Part shown: positions 27,085 to 35,717 of the stretch, piece after piece
Layout: every line of letters begins with the position of its first letter
How positions within the stretch are numbered: position 1 is the first letter of the stretch
Origin: Pseudomonadota bacterium
GTDB lineage: Bacteria > Pseudomonadota > Gammaproteobacteria > Steroidobacterales > Steroidobacteraceae
Direction: 5' to 3'
Length of the DNA stretch: 64,000 nt
NCBI GenBank assembly: GCA_021851405.1
Contig: JAJZDW010000009.1
Location: 1 to 64,000 of the forward strand
The notes under the pieces: model-generated
What the model was told of the DNA's origin: nothing
Seen by the model: the letters and a program-made list of their open reading frames with translations, nothing else
Databases searched by the model: none
Translations under genes and position numbers: made by a program

Positions 27085-29322
27085 ATGTCGCAGTTCACCC
27101 AGGCAGCACGACGCTGCACAACAGTCCTCGGGGCCACCGCCCTGCTCGCCCTGCCGACGGTGTTCGTCGCCGCGCATGCCGAGGACGGCTACCGGCTCTG
27201 GCTGCGCTACGTGCCGGTGCACGGCGCATGGCAGAAGCGCTACCGCCACTCGGCGCGTGAGCTGGTGCCGGGCGCGGCAGACTCACCGACGTTGCGCGCT
27301 GCGACCCAGGAGCTGGAGCGGGGGCTCACGGGACTGCTCTCGCGCCCGGTCCCGAGCGAGCCGACCGTCACTCGCAATGGCGCGATCGTGCTCGGCACAC
27401 CGCGCAGCGCACCGCTGCTGCGCTCGCTGCACCTGGGCCTGCGCCGGCTCGGTGCACAGGGCTACGTGATCCGTACCGCGCAGATCAACGCCCACCGCGT
27501 CACGGTGATCGCCGCCAATACCGATATAGGCGTGCTCTACGGGGTGTTCCGCTTCCTGCGCCAGATCCAGACCCGCCAGCCGCTCGCGCCGCTCGCCATC
27601 GCCTCGCGGCCGAAGATCCGCCGGCGCGTGCTCGACTTCTGGGACAACCTCAACGGCAGTGTCGAGCGCGGCTACGCCGGAGACTCGATCTGGAAGTGGC
27701 GCGAACTGCCGCAGTACCTCTCGCCCCGCTACACCGACTTCGCGCGCGCGTGCGCCTCGGTCGGCATCAACGGGGTGGTGCTGAACAACGTCAATGCCAG
27801 TCCGTGGATCCTCACGCCCCTGTACCTCGCCAAGGTCGCTGCGCTCGCCAATGTGCTGCGGCCCTACGGGATCCGCATCTACCTGTCGGTGCCGTTCAGT
27901 GCACCCATCACGGTCGGAAAGCTCACGAGCGCCGACCCGCTCGATCCGGCGGTGCAGGCCTGGTGGCGGCACAAAGTCGCCGCGATCTATCGCGCGGTGC
28001 CGGATTTCGGAGGCTTTCTGATGAAGGCCGATTCCGAAGGCGAACCGGGACCGGAGAACTACGGCCGCACCCAGGCGCAGGGCGCCAATCTGCTCGCCCG
28101 AGCGCTCGCCCCTCATCACGGCATCGTCATGTGGCGTGCATTCGTCTACTCCACGAACCCGCACTCCGAGGACCGCGTTCGCCAGTCCTACGACATCTTC
28201 AAGCCGCTCGACGGCAAATTCGACCGCAATGTGATCCTGCAGGTCAAAAACGGGCCGCTCGACTTCCAGCCGCGCGAGCCGTTTCATCCACTGTTCGGCG
28301 CCATGCCGCACACGCACCTGATGCTCGAACTGGAGATCACCAAGGAATACCTTGGCCAGCAGACCAGCCTCGTCTACCTCGGTACGCTGTTCCAGGGAGC
28401 GCTGCGCGCAGACACCTGGGCCCGAGGTCCGGGCTCGACGGTCGCACGGGTCATTGACGGCTCGCTCTACGGCCAGCACGACACCGCAATCGCCGGCGTC
28501 GCCAACATCGGCTCGGACCGCAACTGGTGCGGCTCAATCTTCAATCAGTCCAATTGGTACGTGTTCGGACGGCTCGCCTGGAATCCCAACGCCTCGGCCC
28601 GCACCATCGCCGCCCAGTGGGTCCGCATGACCTTCACCAATGCCGCAAAGTTCGTGCGTCCCGTAGTGCACATGATGATGGGTTCGCGCGAAGCGGTGGT
28701 CGACTACAGCGATCCTCTCGGGCTCGCCAGTCAGATGGCCGGCACGCACTACGGCCCGGGCCCGTGGATCGCCCCGAGCGCGCACGTCCCACCGGACTGG
28801 TCGGACACCTACTACAGCCGCGCGGACGCGAGCGGCATCGGCTTTGACCGCACGGCCAGCGGCAGCGATGCCGTCGCACAGTACGCCCCGCACGTCGCTG
28901 CCCGGTTCGCGAGCCTCAAGCGCTGTCCGGAAAATCTGCTCCTGTGGTTCCACCACGTACCGTGGACGTACCGCCTGGCGTCCGGCCACACGCTGTGGGA
29001 CTCGCTAGTCCTGCACTACGTGCGCGGCGTCACCGCCGTCAAGCGGATGCGCAGGACATGGCGCGGGCTTTCCCGCTTCGTCGATCCGCGTCGCTTCCAA
29101 TTGACGGCCGCGTTCCTGACCATCCAGGTGCACGAGGCCGAATGGTGGCGGGATGCGAGCATCGCCTACTTCCAATCGATCTCCCATCTGCCGCTGCCCC
29201 CAGGGGTCGCACCCCCCCCCGATTCACTCAAGGCCTACGAGGCGTTCTGCATTCCCTACCTCGAAGGAACACCCGGGACCGGAGCGGCATGCCCGCCGGA
29301 TGACGCCCCGGTGCCGCGTTGA
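27085..29322 (+). CDS. Secreted GH67 alpha-glucuronidase
   Basis: A 745-residue GH67 enzyme. I chose the ATG at 27085, behind a GGGGGG stretch, because it starts a signal peptide (TTVLGATALLALPTVFVAAHAE); the ATG at 27037 lies inside the operator. Family signatures include GVLYGVFRFLRQIQTRQPL, RRVLDFWDNLNGSVERGYAGDSIWKW, FLMKADSEGEPGP with a likely catalytic Glu near residue 318, and the C-terminal MFTN-type and HHVPWTYRLASG segments. GH67 enzymes remove (4-O-methyl-)glucuronic acid from the non-reducing end of aldouronic acids made from glucuronoxylan. The released uronic acid is the substrate of UxaC, encoded 69 bp downstream. Periplasmic action is inferred from the signal. Confidence 0.93.
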   Translation: MSQFTQAARRCTTVLGATALLALPTVFVAAHAEDGYRLWLRYVPVHGAWQKRYRHSARELVPGAADSPTLRAATQELERGLTGLLSRPVPSEPTVTRNGAIVLGTPRSAPLLRSLHLGLRRLGAQGYVIRTAQINAHRVTVIAANTDIGVLYGVFRFLRQIQTRQPLAPLAIASRPKIRRRVLDFWDNLNGSVERGYAGDSIWKWRELPQYLSPRYTDFARACASVGINGVVLNNVNASPWILTPLYLAKVAALANVLRPYGIRIYLSVPFSAPITVGKLTSADPLDPAVQAWWRHKVAAIYRAVPDFGGFLMKADSEGEPGPENYGRTQAQGANLLARALAPHHGIVMWRAFVYSTNPHSEDRVRQSYDIFKPLDGKFDRNVILQVKNGPLDFQPREPFHPLFGAMPHTHLMLELEITKEYLGQQTSLVYLGTLFQGALRADTWARGPGSTVARVIDGSLYGQHDTAIAGVANIGSDRNWCGSIFNQSNWYVFGRLAWNPNASARTIAAQWVRMTFTNAAKFVRPVVHMMMGSREAVVDYSDPLGLASQMAGTHYGPGPWIAPSAHVPPDWSDTYYSRADASGIGFDRTASGSDAVAQYAPHVAARFASLKRCPENLLLWFHHVPWTYRLASGHTLWDSLVLHYVRGVTAVKRMRRTWRGLSRFVDPRRFQLTAAFLTIQVHEAEWWRDASIAYFQSISHLPLPPGVAPPPDSLKAYEAFCIPYLEGTPGTGAACPPDDAPVPR

Positions 29323-29391
29323 CCCCGAGAACCCCCGACCCATCAGGGTCCCGTCCTCAGCGGCGCCCCGAGCGCCCCACGAGCCGCGAAC

Positions 29392-30825
29392 ATGACTGAC
29401 CCTGCCCGCCCTGCACTGCACCCCGATCGATTGTTTCCGGCCGAGCCGGCGACCCGGGCCATCGCCCGACGTCTCCACGCCGAAGTGCGTGCATTGCCGA
29501 TCATCAGTCCCCATGGGCACACCGATCCGCGCTGGTTCGCGGCCAACGAGCCGTTCAGCGATCCGGCCGCCCTGCTGATCACCCCGGATCACTACATCAC
29601 TCGGATGCTCTACAGTCAGGGTGTGCCACTTGAGGCGCTCGGCGTCGAACCGAACGGCGAGCGGCACAGCCCGCCGGCGCCCGAGGCCATCTGGCGCACC
29701 TTCGCCGCGCATTACCACCTGTTCCGCGGCACTCCCTCTCGCCTGTGGCTCGACTGGGTCCTCACCGAGGTGTTCGGCGCCGACAGCCCCCTCACGAGCG
29801 CGAACGCCGAGCAGACCTACGCGCGCATCTGCGAGCGGCTCGCCGCGCCGGCCTTCCGCCCACGCGCGCTGTTCGAGAGATTCAGCATCGAAGTGCTGGC
29901 CACCACCGAGTCGCCGCTGGATTCCCTCGAGCACCACGCCGCCCTCCGCACGAGCGGCTGGCCCGGACGAGTGATCAGCGCCTATCGGCCCGATCCGGTG
30001 GTCGATCCGCACACCCCGGGATTCCTCACGCACCTGGAGCGCCTCGGCGCACTGAGCGGATTCGATCCGTTCAGCTGGCGGGGATATCTCGGCGCCCATC
30101 GGGCGCGACGCGCCTTCTTTGCCTCCCTCGGCGCGACTTCCACCGACCATGGCCACCCGACCGCGCTAACGACCGATCTGGGTGAACGGGACGCCGAGGC
30201 GCTGTTCGAGCGCGTCGTGCGAACCACGCGCCGCGGGGAACTCACCGACGCCGATGCCGAGACATTCCGCGCCCAGATGCTCACCGAGATGGCCCGCATG
30301 AGCCTCGAGGACGGCCTGGTGATGCAGATTCACCCCGGTGCCTGGCGCAACCACAACACGCCGCTGTACCGTCGTTTCGGTGCGAACATCGGCGCCGACA
30401 TCCCGACGCGGACCGACTATGTCGCCGCACTGCGTCCGCTGCTGAATCGCTTCGGCAACGAGCGCGCCCTCACGATCATCGTGTTCACGCTCGATGAATC
30501 GAGCTACAGCCGCGAACTGGCGCCGCTCGCCGGACACTATCCGGCGCTGCGACTGGGACCGGCCTGGTGGTTCCACGACAGCCCCGAGGGTTTGCTGCGC
30601 TTTCGCGAGCAGACCAGCGAAACGGCCGGGTTCTACAACACCGTGGGCTTCAACGACGACACGCGCGCGTTCTTGTCAATTCCGGCGCGCCACGACGCGG
30701 CGCGGCGCATCGACTGCGCATTTCTCGCCCGGTGGGTGGCCGAGCACCGTCTCTCTGAGGACGAGGCGCTGCAGGTGGCGCATGATCTGGTCTATCGGCT
30801 GCCCAAACAGGCCTATCGGCTCTGA
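29392..30825 (+). CDS. uxaC: Glucuronate isomerase
   Basis: A 477-residue UxaC (E. coli 470). The metal-binding ISPHGHTDPRWFA near residue 37 gives the amidohydrolase-type HxH, and PDHYITRMLYSQGV, FEIRFSIE-like FERFSIEVLATTESPLDSL, MQIHPGAWRNHN, TLDESSYSRELAPLAG and GPAWWFHDSPEG are all conserved family stretches. It converts D-glucuronate to D-fructuronate in the cytoplasm. It follows GH67 in the same orientation and is probably cotranscribed, linking release of glucuronic acid to its catabolism. The 4-O-methyl group found on hardwood xylan would have to be removed elsewhere. Confidence 0.95.
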   Translation: MTDPARPALHPDRLFPAEPATRAIARRLHAEVRALPIISPHGHTDPRWFAANEPFSDPAALLITPDHYITRMLYSQGVPLEALGVEPNGERHSPPAPEAIWRTFAAHYHLFRGTPSRLWLDWVLTEVFGADSPLTSANAEQTYARICERLAAPAFRPRALFERFSIEVLATTESPLDSLEHHAALRTSGWPGRVISAYRPDPVVDPHTPGFLTHLERLGALSGFDPFSWRGYLGAHRARRAFFASLGATSTDHGHPTALTTDLGERDAEALFERVVRTTRRGELTDADAETFRAQMLTEMARMSLEDGLVMQIHPGAWRNHNTPLYRRFGANIGADIPTRTDYVAALRPLLNRFGNERALTIIVFTLDESSYSRELAPLAGHYPALRLGPAWWFHDSPEGLLRFREQTSETAGFYNTVGFNDDTRAFLSIPARHDAARRIDCAFLARWVAEHRLSEDEALQVAHDLVYRLPKQAYRL

Positions 30826-30906
30826 TCGGCTCCGCGCCCGGCCGGCGCCGCAACGATAGCGACGCAGGCCGGGGCGGGTCGATTCACGAGCGCCGTGCGA
30901 CTCGGC

Positions 30907-32853
30907 TCACTGCACCGCGAACGCGCGGTACGAATGGGGCGCGAGCCTGACGACGAAGCTGCTCTGCCCCTGTTCGCTCGGCAACGGATTCGGCGTGATG
31001 AGCGGCGAGGACAGCACCGTGCGCCCCGAGGCCAGATCGAGCAGCTGGCGAGCCCCTCGATGTACGAAGATGCGCACCGTCACGGGACGCGCCAGATACG
31101 ACTCGACGACGAACGTGTGATTGCTATAAGCGAACACTGCGACGTGCGCCGGCGCGTTGATGCGCACCGGGAAGTTCGCCAGCAGATACCCGCGCAGTGT
31201 ATTCAGCACGGGTTCGGGCAATCGGTAGAGATCTCCCATGTTGCTCGGAACGTCCAGCACGTAGAGTTCCCCGCGCGAATAACCGGTCATCAGCAGCAGC
31301 GGCACGCCATGAGCCGACGCCTCCCCTTCGACCACCGGCCAGCTGTCGTTGGTGTAGAAGCGAATCTCCGGGAAGACGATCCGCGCCGCGCGTTCACCCG
31401 GAACGTTCAGTCCCGCAGTGGTGCCACCGGCAATGCTGCCCAGATAGTGCCGCACCATGATCGGCCCTCCGGTGTAGGTGATGTCGGCGATGGCGCGGAT
31501 TCCGCGATGCTCCTGCTCGAGCGTGTGCAGCAACCCGGAGGTGATGATCACATCGCCCCCAGCCTTCAACCGCGCCTGGATCTTCGCCACCAAGTGCGGG
31601 TCGGCCGCCGCCTCCGCGCTGAGCAGCACGATCGGAGCATGCCTCGGGAAGTGCGGCTCGAGATTGATCGGGATGCCGATGTTGCCCAAGTAGTTCTGCA
31701 GGAAGTCCTCGCCGCTTGACTGGAACGGTTTGTAACTGGCGATCCCGATCGGGTGCCCGAGCTTGCCGAGAATTTTGTCGACTTTGCCGAGCGCATAGCC
31801 GGCAACGCTGGCCCAGCCCGGCACCGCCTCGCTGCCCGGTGGCGCCTTGAACGCACGCACCATGGCGTTCCAGTCGAAGCTGGTGCGATCCGCCGCCCAG
31901 GCATAGCGTGCACCGGGGCTCACCGCCTCGGGCACGGCGAGCTGTGGCCAGCTGAACAGCGTGATTTCCGGCGACTTGGCGAACAGTGTGTCCCAGAGCT
32001 GCTCGGCGTAGCGGTCGACGTACCGGTCGCCGAAGGTATCGACCCAGCCGCCCTTGTCCCCGTGCGGGCGGATGTTGTGATAGTAGCGGTAGATCAGATA
32101 GCTCTCGTACTGCTGAAGCATCTGCGCGGTGTGCACCGGATCGCGAGTCTCGGTGCCGGTGTAGATGCCGCTGAACATCTTCGCCTCGCGGTCCAGATCG
32201 AAGCCCAGCCCTTGGAAGTGCTCGTACCAGTTCGGGTACTTGATGATCACTTTGGCATGCGGGTTGACTTGGCGCGCCGTATCGATGATCAGATGCTGCG
32301 CCACCCAGCGCATCTTGCGCAGCCGGTACTGCGTCCAGCTGAGGGACCCCTTGGCCTTGATGTCGGCGTTGCTGCGCGTATTGAAGAACGTGAAATCATC
32401 GAGAATGATGGTATTGAAATGGCCCGCCGCCATGCGCACCGCGCGCTCGCAGATCGCGACGTCGTGCGGGTTCTCGAAGTCAAAGGAATTGTACTGATTG
32501 TACTGGTTGCGACCGGCGAACAGCGTGATGCCGCCGTCTACCGTGATGCCTCGTCGGCGAAAGAACGCCGCGATCCGATCGAGCGTCGCCGGGTCGGCGA
32601 ACACCTGGTCGCGGTACACCTCGAGGTACACCTTGTTGAAGTGCACCTGGCTCCAGATGCGCTGGAACTGTCGACGCAGCGTCTGCGGGTTGGCAAGCTG
32701 CCGAGTCGAGGTGACTGGGATGTACACCGCGACGCTGAAGTTCTTGTATGGGCGCACCGCGGTGCGGGCGGGCGCAGCGCCACCCGTCCCCGCGCACAGC
32801 ACCCCGCACAGTGCGGCCAGCATGCCCGCTGCTCGATGGATTCGCCTCATCAT
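30907..32853 (-). CDS. Unrecognised secreted protein with glycosidase-like architecture
   Basis: I cannot assign this 648-residue protein to a family. It has a signal peptide (AAGMLAALCGVLCAGTGGAAPA). Residues about 38-320 read as a beta/alpha barrel: FSVAVYIPV, FNKVYLEVYRDQVF, GITVDGGITLF, FNTIILDDFTFFNTR, HAKVIIKYPNW, FSGIYTGTETRD and PEITLFSWPQL. Residues about 420-530 look like a Rossmann or GATase-like domain (APIVLLSAEAAADPHL, AGGDVIITSGLLHTLEQEH), and the last 100 like a beta-sandwich. Barrel, GATase-like and beta domain is the GH42-type layout, without GH42 motifs. Candidate catalytic acids are in LEVYRD, DDFTFF and TETRD. It is the third gene of the ExuT-ManD operon, so a uronic-acid-containing xylan fragment is the likely substrate. 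Confidence 0.7.
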   Translation of the reverse strand: MMRRIHRAAGMLAALCGVLCAGTGGAAPARTAVRPYKNFSVAVYIPVTSTRQLANPQTLRRQFQRIWSQVHFNKVYLEVYRDQVFADPATLDRIAAFFRRRGITVDGGITLFAGRNQYNQYNSFDFENPHDVAICERAVRMAAGHFNTIILDDFTFFNTRSNADIKAKGSLSWTQYRLRKMRWVAQHLIIDTARQVNPHAKVIIKYPNWYEHFQGLGFDLDREAKMFSGIYTGTETRDPVHTAQMLQQYESYLIYRYYHNIRPHGDKGGWVDTFGDRYVDRYAEQLWDTLFAKSPEITLFSWPQLAVPEAVSPGARYAWAADRTSFDWNAMVRAFKAPPGSEAVPGWASVAGYALGKVDKILGKLGHPIGIASYKPFQSSGEDFLQNYLGNIGIPINLEPHFPRHAPIVLLSAEAAADPHLVAKIQARLKAGGDVIITSGLLHTLEQEHRGIRAIADITYTGGPIMVRHYLGSIAGGTTAGLNVPGERAARIVFPEIRFYTNDSWPVVEGEASAHGVPLLLMTGYSRGELYVLDVPSNMGDLYRLPEPVLNTLRGYLLANFPVRINAPAHVAVFAYSNHTFVVESYLARPVTVRIFVHRGARQLLDLASGRTVLSSPLITPNPLPSEQGQSSFVVRLAPHSYRAFAVQ

Positions 32854-32917
32854 GCCCGTCCCCTCTCTTTTGTAAAAATGCTGTACTGCGCCAACTCGAA
32901 TGACTCCGCGCCCCGGC

Positions 32918-34168
32918 TCACCAGTCCCACATCGTGCCGTCGGTCAGACGCGCCACCGGCAGTTGCTTGGGGTTGTAGGGAAAGCGCTCGGCCAGCGTCT
33001 CGTCGAGTCCGACACCGTGACCGGCACTCTCCCCGCAATGCAGGCAGCCGTCCCGGAAGGTGTAGTCGTGCGGGAACACCTCGTCGGTCTGCTCGGTGTG
33101 CCGCATGTACTCCTGGATACCGAAGTTCGGCACCCAGGCATCAAAGTGCAACGCCGCCCCGAGCGTGATCGGCGAGAGATCCGTCGCACCGTGAAAGCCA
33201 GTGCGTACCCGGTGCAGGGCGGCCAGATCGGCGATGCGGCGCACGTGCGTGATGCCTCCGCCGTGCACGAGTGTCGTGCGGATGTAGTCGATCAGCTGCC
33301 GCTCGAGCAGCGTGCGGCAGTCCCAGATGGAGTTGAATACCTCGCCCACCGCGAGCGGCGTGACCGAGTGGCGGCGGATCAGCTCGAAGCCCTCGGGGTT
33401 CTCCGCCGGCGTGGCGTCCTCGAGCCAGAACAGGCGGTACGGCTCGAGGTCCCGGGCCAGGCGCGCCGCCTCGATCGGGCTGAGGCGGTGGTGCACATCG
33501 TGCAGCAGTTCGACCTCGGGGCCGTGATCGGCGCGCAGACGCTCGAACAGCCGCGGCACGATCTGCAGGTACGGTGGCGTCGACCACACGGTTTCGAGCG
33601 GCAGTTCGCTCTCCGCCGGCTCGTACGCGTTCTTCAACCGCGTCACCCCGTAGGGCTTGGCGAGTCCGGGCACACCGCATTGGGCCCTGACCGCGTGATA
33701 ACCCTGCTCGAGGTACCGGCCGACTTCGGCACTGGCCTCCTCCACATCCCGCCCGCTGGCGTGACCGTAGACGAGGATGCCTTCGCGGCTGCGCCCGCCG
33801 AGCAGTTGGTAGAGCGGCAGCCCGGCCATCTTGCCGAGGATGTCCCACAGAGCCACGTCCACGGCCGCAATCGCAGTCATGGTCACCGGTCCGCGGCGCC
33901 AGTACGCGCCGCGATAGAGGAACTGCCACGTGTCCTCGATGCGGCCCGCGTCGCGACCGATCAGGTTCGGAATCACGTGATGCTCGAGGTACGCGGCGAC
34001 CGCGAGTTCGCGGCCGTTGAGCGTGGCATCGCCGATGCCCCAGACGCCCGAGCGCGTCTGGATCTTGAGCGTCACGAAGTTGCGTCCCGGCGAGGTGACG
34101 ATCACTCGCGCGGCAATGATCTCCCGGTCGCGGTGCGAGCCCTGCGGTGAAGAGGGTTCGTGTGTCAT
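32918..34168 (-). CDS. manD: D-mannonate dehydratase, enolase superfamily (ManD)
   Basis: A 416-residue enolase-superfamily protein. I prefer the ATG at 34168, which has GGAG 9 bases upstream, over a GTG 11 codons earlier. The N-terminal capping domain ([44 protein letters not shown]) and barrel ([46 protein letters not shown]) match ManD. Metal ligands are in LLHDVHHRL (Asp), FWLEDATP (Glu) and AVGEVFNS (Glu). ManD dehydrates D-mannonate to 2-keto-3-deoxygluconate, joining UxuB to KdgK. It is the second gene of the operon with the ExuT-like transporter. Some close relatives have low activity and act on D-gluconate, so kinetics would settle its role. Confidence 0.9.
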   Translation of the reverse strand: MTHEPSSPQGSHRDREIIAARVIVTSPGRNFVTLKIQTRSGVWGIGDATLNGRELAVAAYLEHHVIPNLIGRDAGRIEDTWQFLYRGAYWRRGPVTMTAIAAVDVALWDILGKMAGLPLYQLLGGRSREGILVYGHASGRDVEEASAEVGRYLEQGYHAVRAQCGVPGLAKPYGVTRLKNAYEPAESELPLETVWSTPPYLQIVPRLFERLRADHGPEVELLHDVHHRLSPIEAARLARDLEPYRLFWLEDATPAENPEGFELIRRHSVTPLAVGEVFNSIWDCRTLLERQLIDYIRTTLVHGGGITHVRRIADLAALHRVRTGFHGATDLSPITLGAALHFDAWVPNFGIQEYMRHTEQTDEVFPHDYTFRDGCLHCGESAGHGVGLDETLAERFPYNPKQLPVARLTDGTMWDW

Positions 34169-34247
34169 AAGTGCGATCTCCAAGACGGACGGTGCGGCCA
34201 CGCTATCGGCGCGGCGGCAGATGAGAGGTCCCGAGCCGCTGCAGCCC

Positions 34248-35546
34248 TCATGCGTCCGCCAGGGACACGGGGGTCAGCCGCGGCGCGAGCAGCTGGAACA
34301 GACCGAGGGCGATGATGTACATGCCGCCGGCCAGCGTAAACAGCAGCGAATAGCTACCGGTCGCCTGCAGCAGGTAGCCGACCGCGGTGGACACCAATGC
34401 GCCGGAGACGGCGCCAGCGAAACCGCCGAGTCCGACGGCAGAGGCCACCGCTGCGCTCGGATACAGATCGGACGTCGTGGTGAACAGGTTCGCCGACCAG
34501 CCCTGGTGCGCCGCAGCGGCCAATCCGATCAGCGCCACCGCCGCCCACAGCGAGTGCACTTCAGAGGTGAACACGACCGGCACGACGGCGATTGCGCACA
34601 GCAGCATCGCGCCCTTGCGAGCGCCATTGACGCTCCAGCCGCGGCGCATCAGCCATCCGGCCATCCAACCGCCGCCGATGCTGCCGGCATCGGCCATGAC
34701 GTACACGGCGATCAGCGGTGGACCGAGATCGGTCAAATTGAGCCCATAGCGGTGAGCGAGATACTTCGGCAGCCAGAACAGCAGGAACCACCACACCGGG
34801 TCGGTGAGGAACTTGGCGACCACGAACGCCCAGGTCTGCCGGTGCCGCAGCAATTCGCGCCACCGCACCCGGCGCGCCGGCCCAGCCGGCGCTGGATCAT
34901 CGGCACGGATGTAGGCAAGCTCCTCGGGGCTGACCTTCGGATGCTGGCCCGGGGGGCGGTAGACGATGAGCCAGGTGATCAGCCACAGCGCGCTCAGCAC
35001 GCCGGTGAGTAGAAATCCGGACCGCAGCCCCCAGAGCGACACCGCGACCGGCACCACCAGCGGGGCGATCAATGCGCCGATGTTCGAGCCGGCGTTGAAC
35101 AGCCCCGTAGCCAGTGCTCGCTCACGGCGCGGAAACCACTCCGCGACGGTTTTCACCGCCGCTGGAAAGTTGCCCGACTCCCCGAGCCCGAGCAGGAAGC
35201 GCACCGCCGCGAACTCCAACACCGTGCGCGCCAGCGCATGGCTCATCGCCGCGCAGCTCCACAGCGCGATGGCGAGCGCGTAGCCGAGTCGCGTACCGAG
35301 CTTATCGATGAGCGCCCCGGCAAACACCAGGCCGAGTGCGTAAGCGATCTGAAACGCCGCGACGATGTCGCCGTAGTCGACCTGGGTCCAGCCGAGCGAA
35401 TGACCCAGCGCCGGCGCGAGCACGCCGAGTACCTGGCGGTCGATATAATTGAGCGTGGTCGCCCAGAACAACAGTGCGCAGATTCGCCACCGGTAAGCGC
35501 CGAGGCGAGCGGTGGAGTCCCGCACTGACTGAGGCTCGACGGCCAT
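34248..35546 (-). CDS. MFS hexuronate transporter, ExuT-like
   Basis: A 432-residue anion:cation symporter-type MFS protein with about 12 TM segments. Signatures include [17 protein letters not shown] in TM1, [59 protein letters not shown], and [12 protein letters not shown]. These match ExuT, which imports glucuronate and galacturonate with H+. The ATG is at 35546. Operator 35581-35594 and a TTGCGA-17-TACCAT promoter lie just upstream. As the head gene of an operon with ManD and a secreted unknown, it likely imports glucuronate released by GH67 or a short aldouronate. Confidence 0.9.
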   Translation of the reverse strand: MAVEPQSVRDSTARLGAYRWRICALLFWATTLNYIDRQVLGVLAPALGHSLGWTQVDYGDIVAAFQIAYALGLVFAGALIDKLGTRLGYALAIALWSCAAMSHALARTVLEFAAVRFLLGLGESGNFPAAVKTVAEWFPRRERALATGLFNAGSNIGALIAPLVVPVAVSLWGLRSGFLLTGVLSALWLITWLIVYRPPGQHPKVSPEELAYIRADDPAPAGPARRVRWRELLRHRQTWAFVVAKFLTDPVWWFLLFWLPKYLAHRYGLNLTDLGPPLIAVYVMADAGSIGGGWMAGWLMRRGWSVNGARKGAMLLCAIAVVPVVFTSEVHSLWAAVALIGLAAAAHQGWSANLFTTTSDLYPSAAVASAVGLGGFAGAVSGALVSTAVGYLLQATGSYSLLFTLAGGMYIIALGLFQLLAPRLTPVSLADA

Positions 35547-35580
35547 ACTCGGACGTGTCCCATACCCAAGGGGTGGCCGA

Positions 35581-35594
35581 TGGTAACGCTCCCA
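35581..35594. promoter_or_regulatory. LacI-type operator of the ExuT-ManD operon
   Basis: TGGTAACGCTCCCA, 12 of 14 matches to TGGTAGCGCTACCA. On the minus strand TTGCGA (35608-35603), 17 bp and TACCAT (35585-35580) form the promoter of the operon. Confidence 0.72.
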
Positions 35595-35677
35595 TTTTTG
35601 GCTCGCAACTTCGCCCCGGATTCCTTTCAGCGGTCTCCAGCACGCAAATTTTGTTTACGAATCGGAACGGTCAGTTA

Positions 35678-35691
35678 TGATAGCGATACCA
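35678..35691. promoter_or_regulatory. LacI-type operator of the GH3 gene
   Basis: TGATAGCGATACCA. It overlaps a good -10 box TATGAT (35676-35681), 16 bp from TTTACG, and lies 26 bp upstream of the GH3 start codon. Confidence 0.8.
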
Positions 35692-35717
35692 GTCATCGGT
35701 TTCGGGGGGATCAACCA

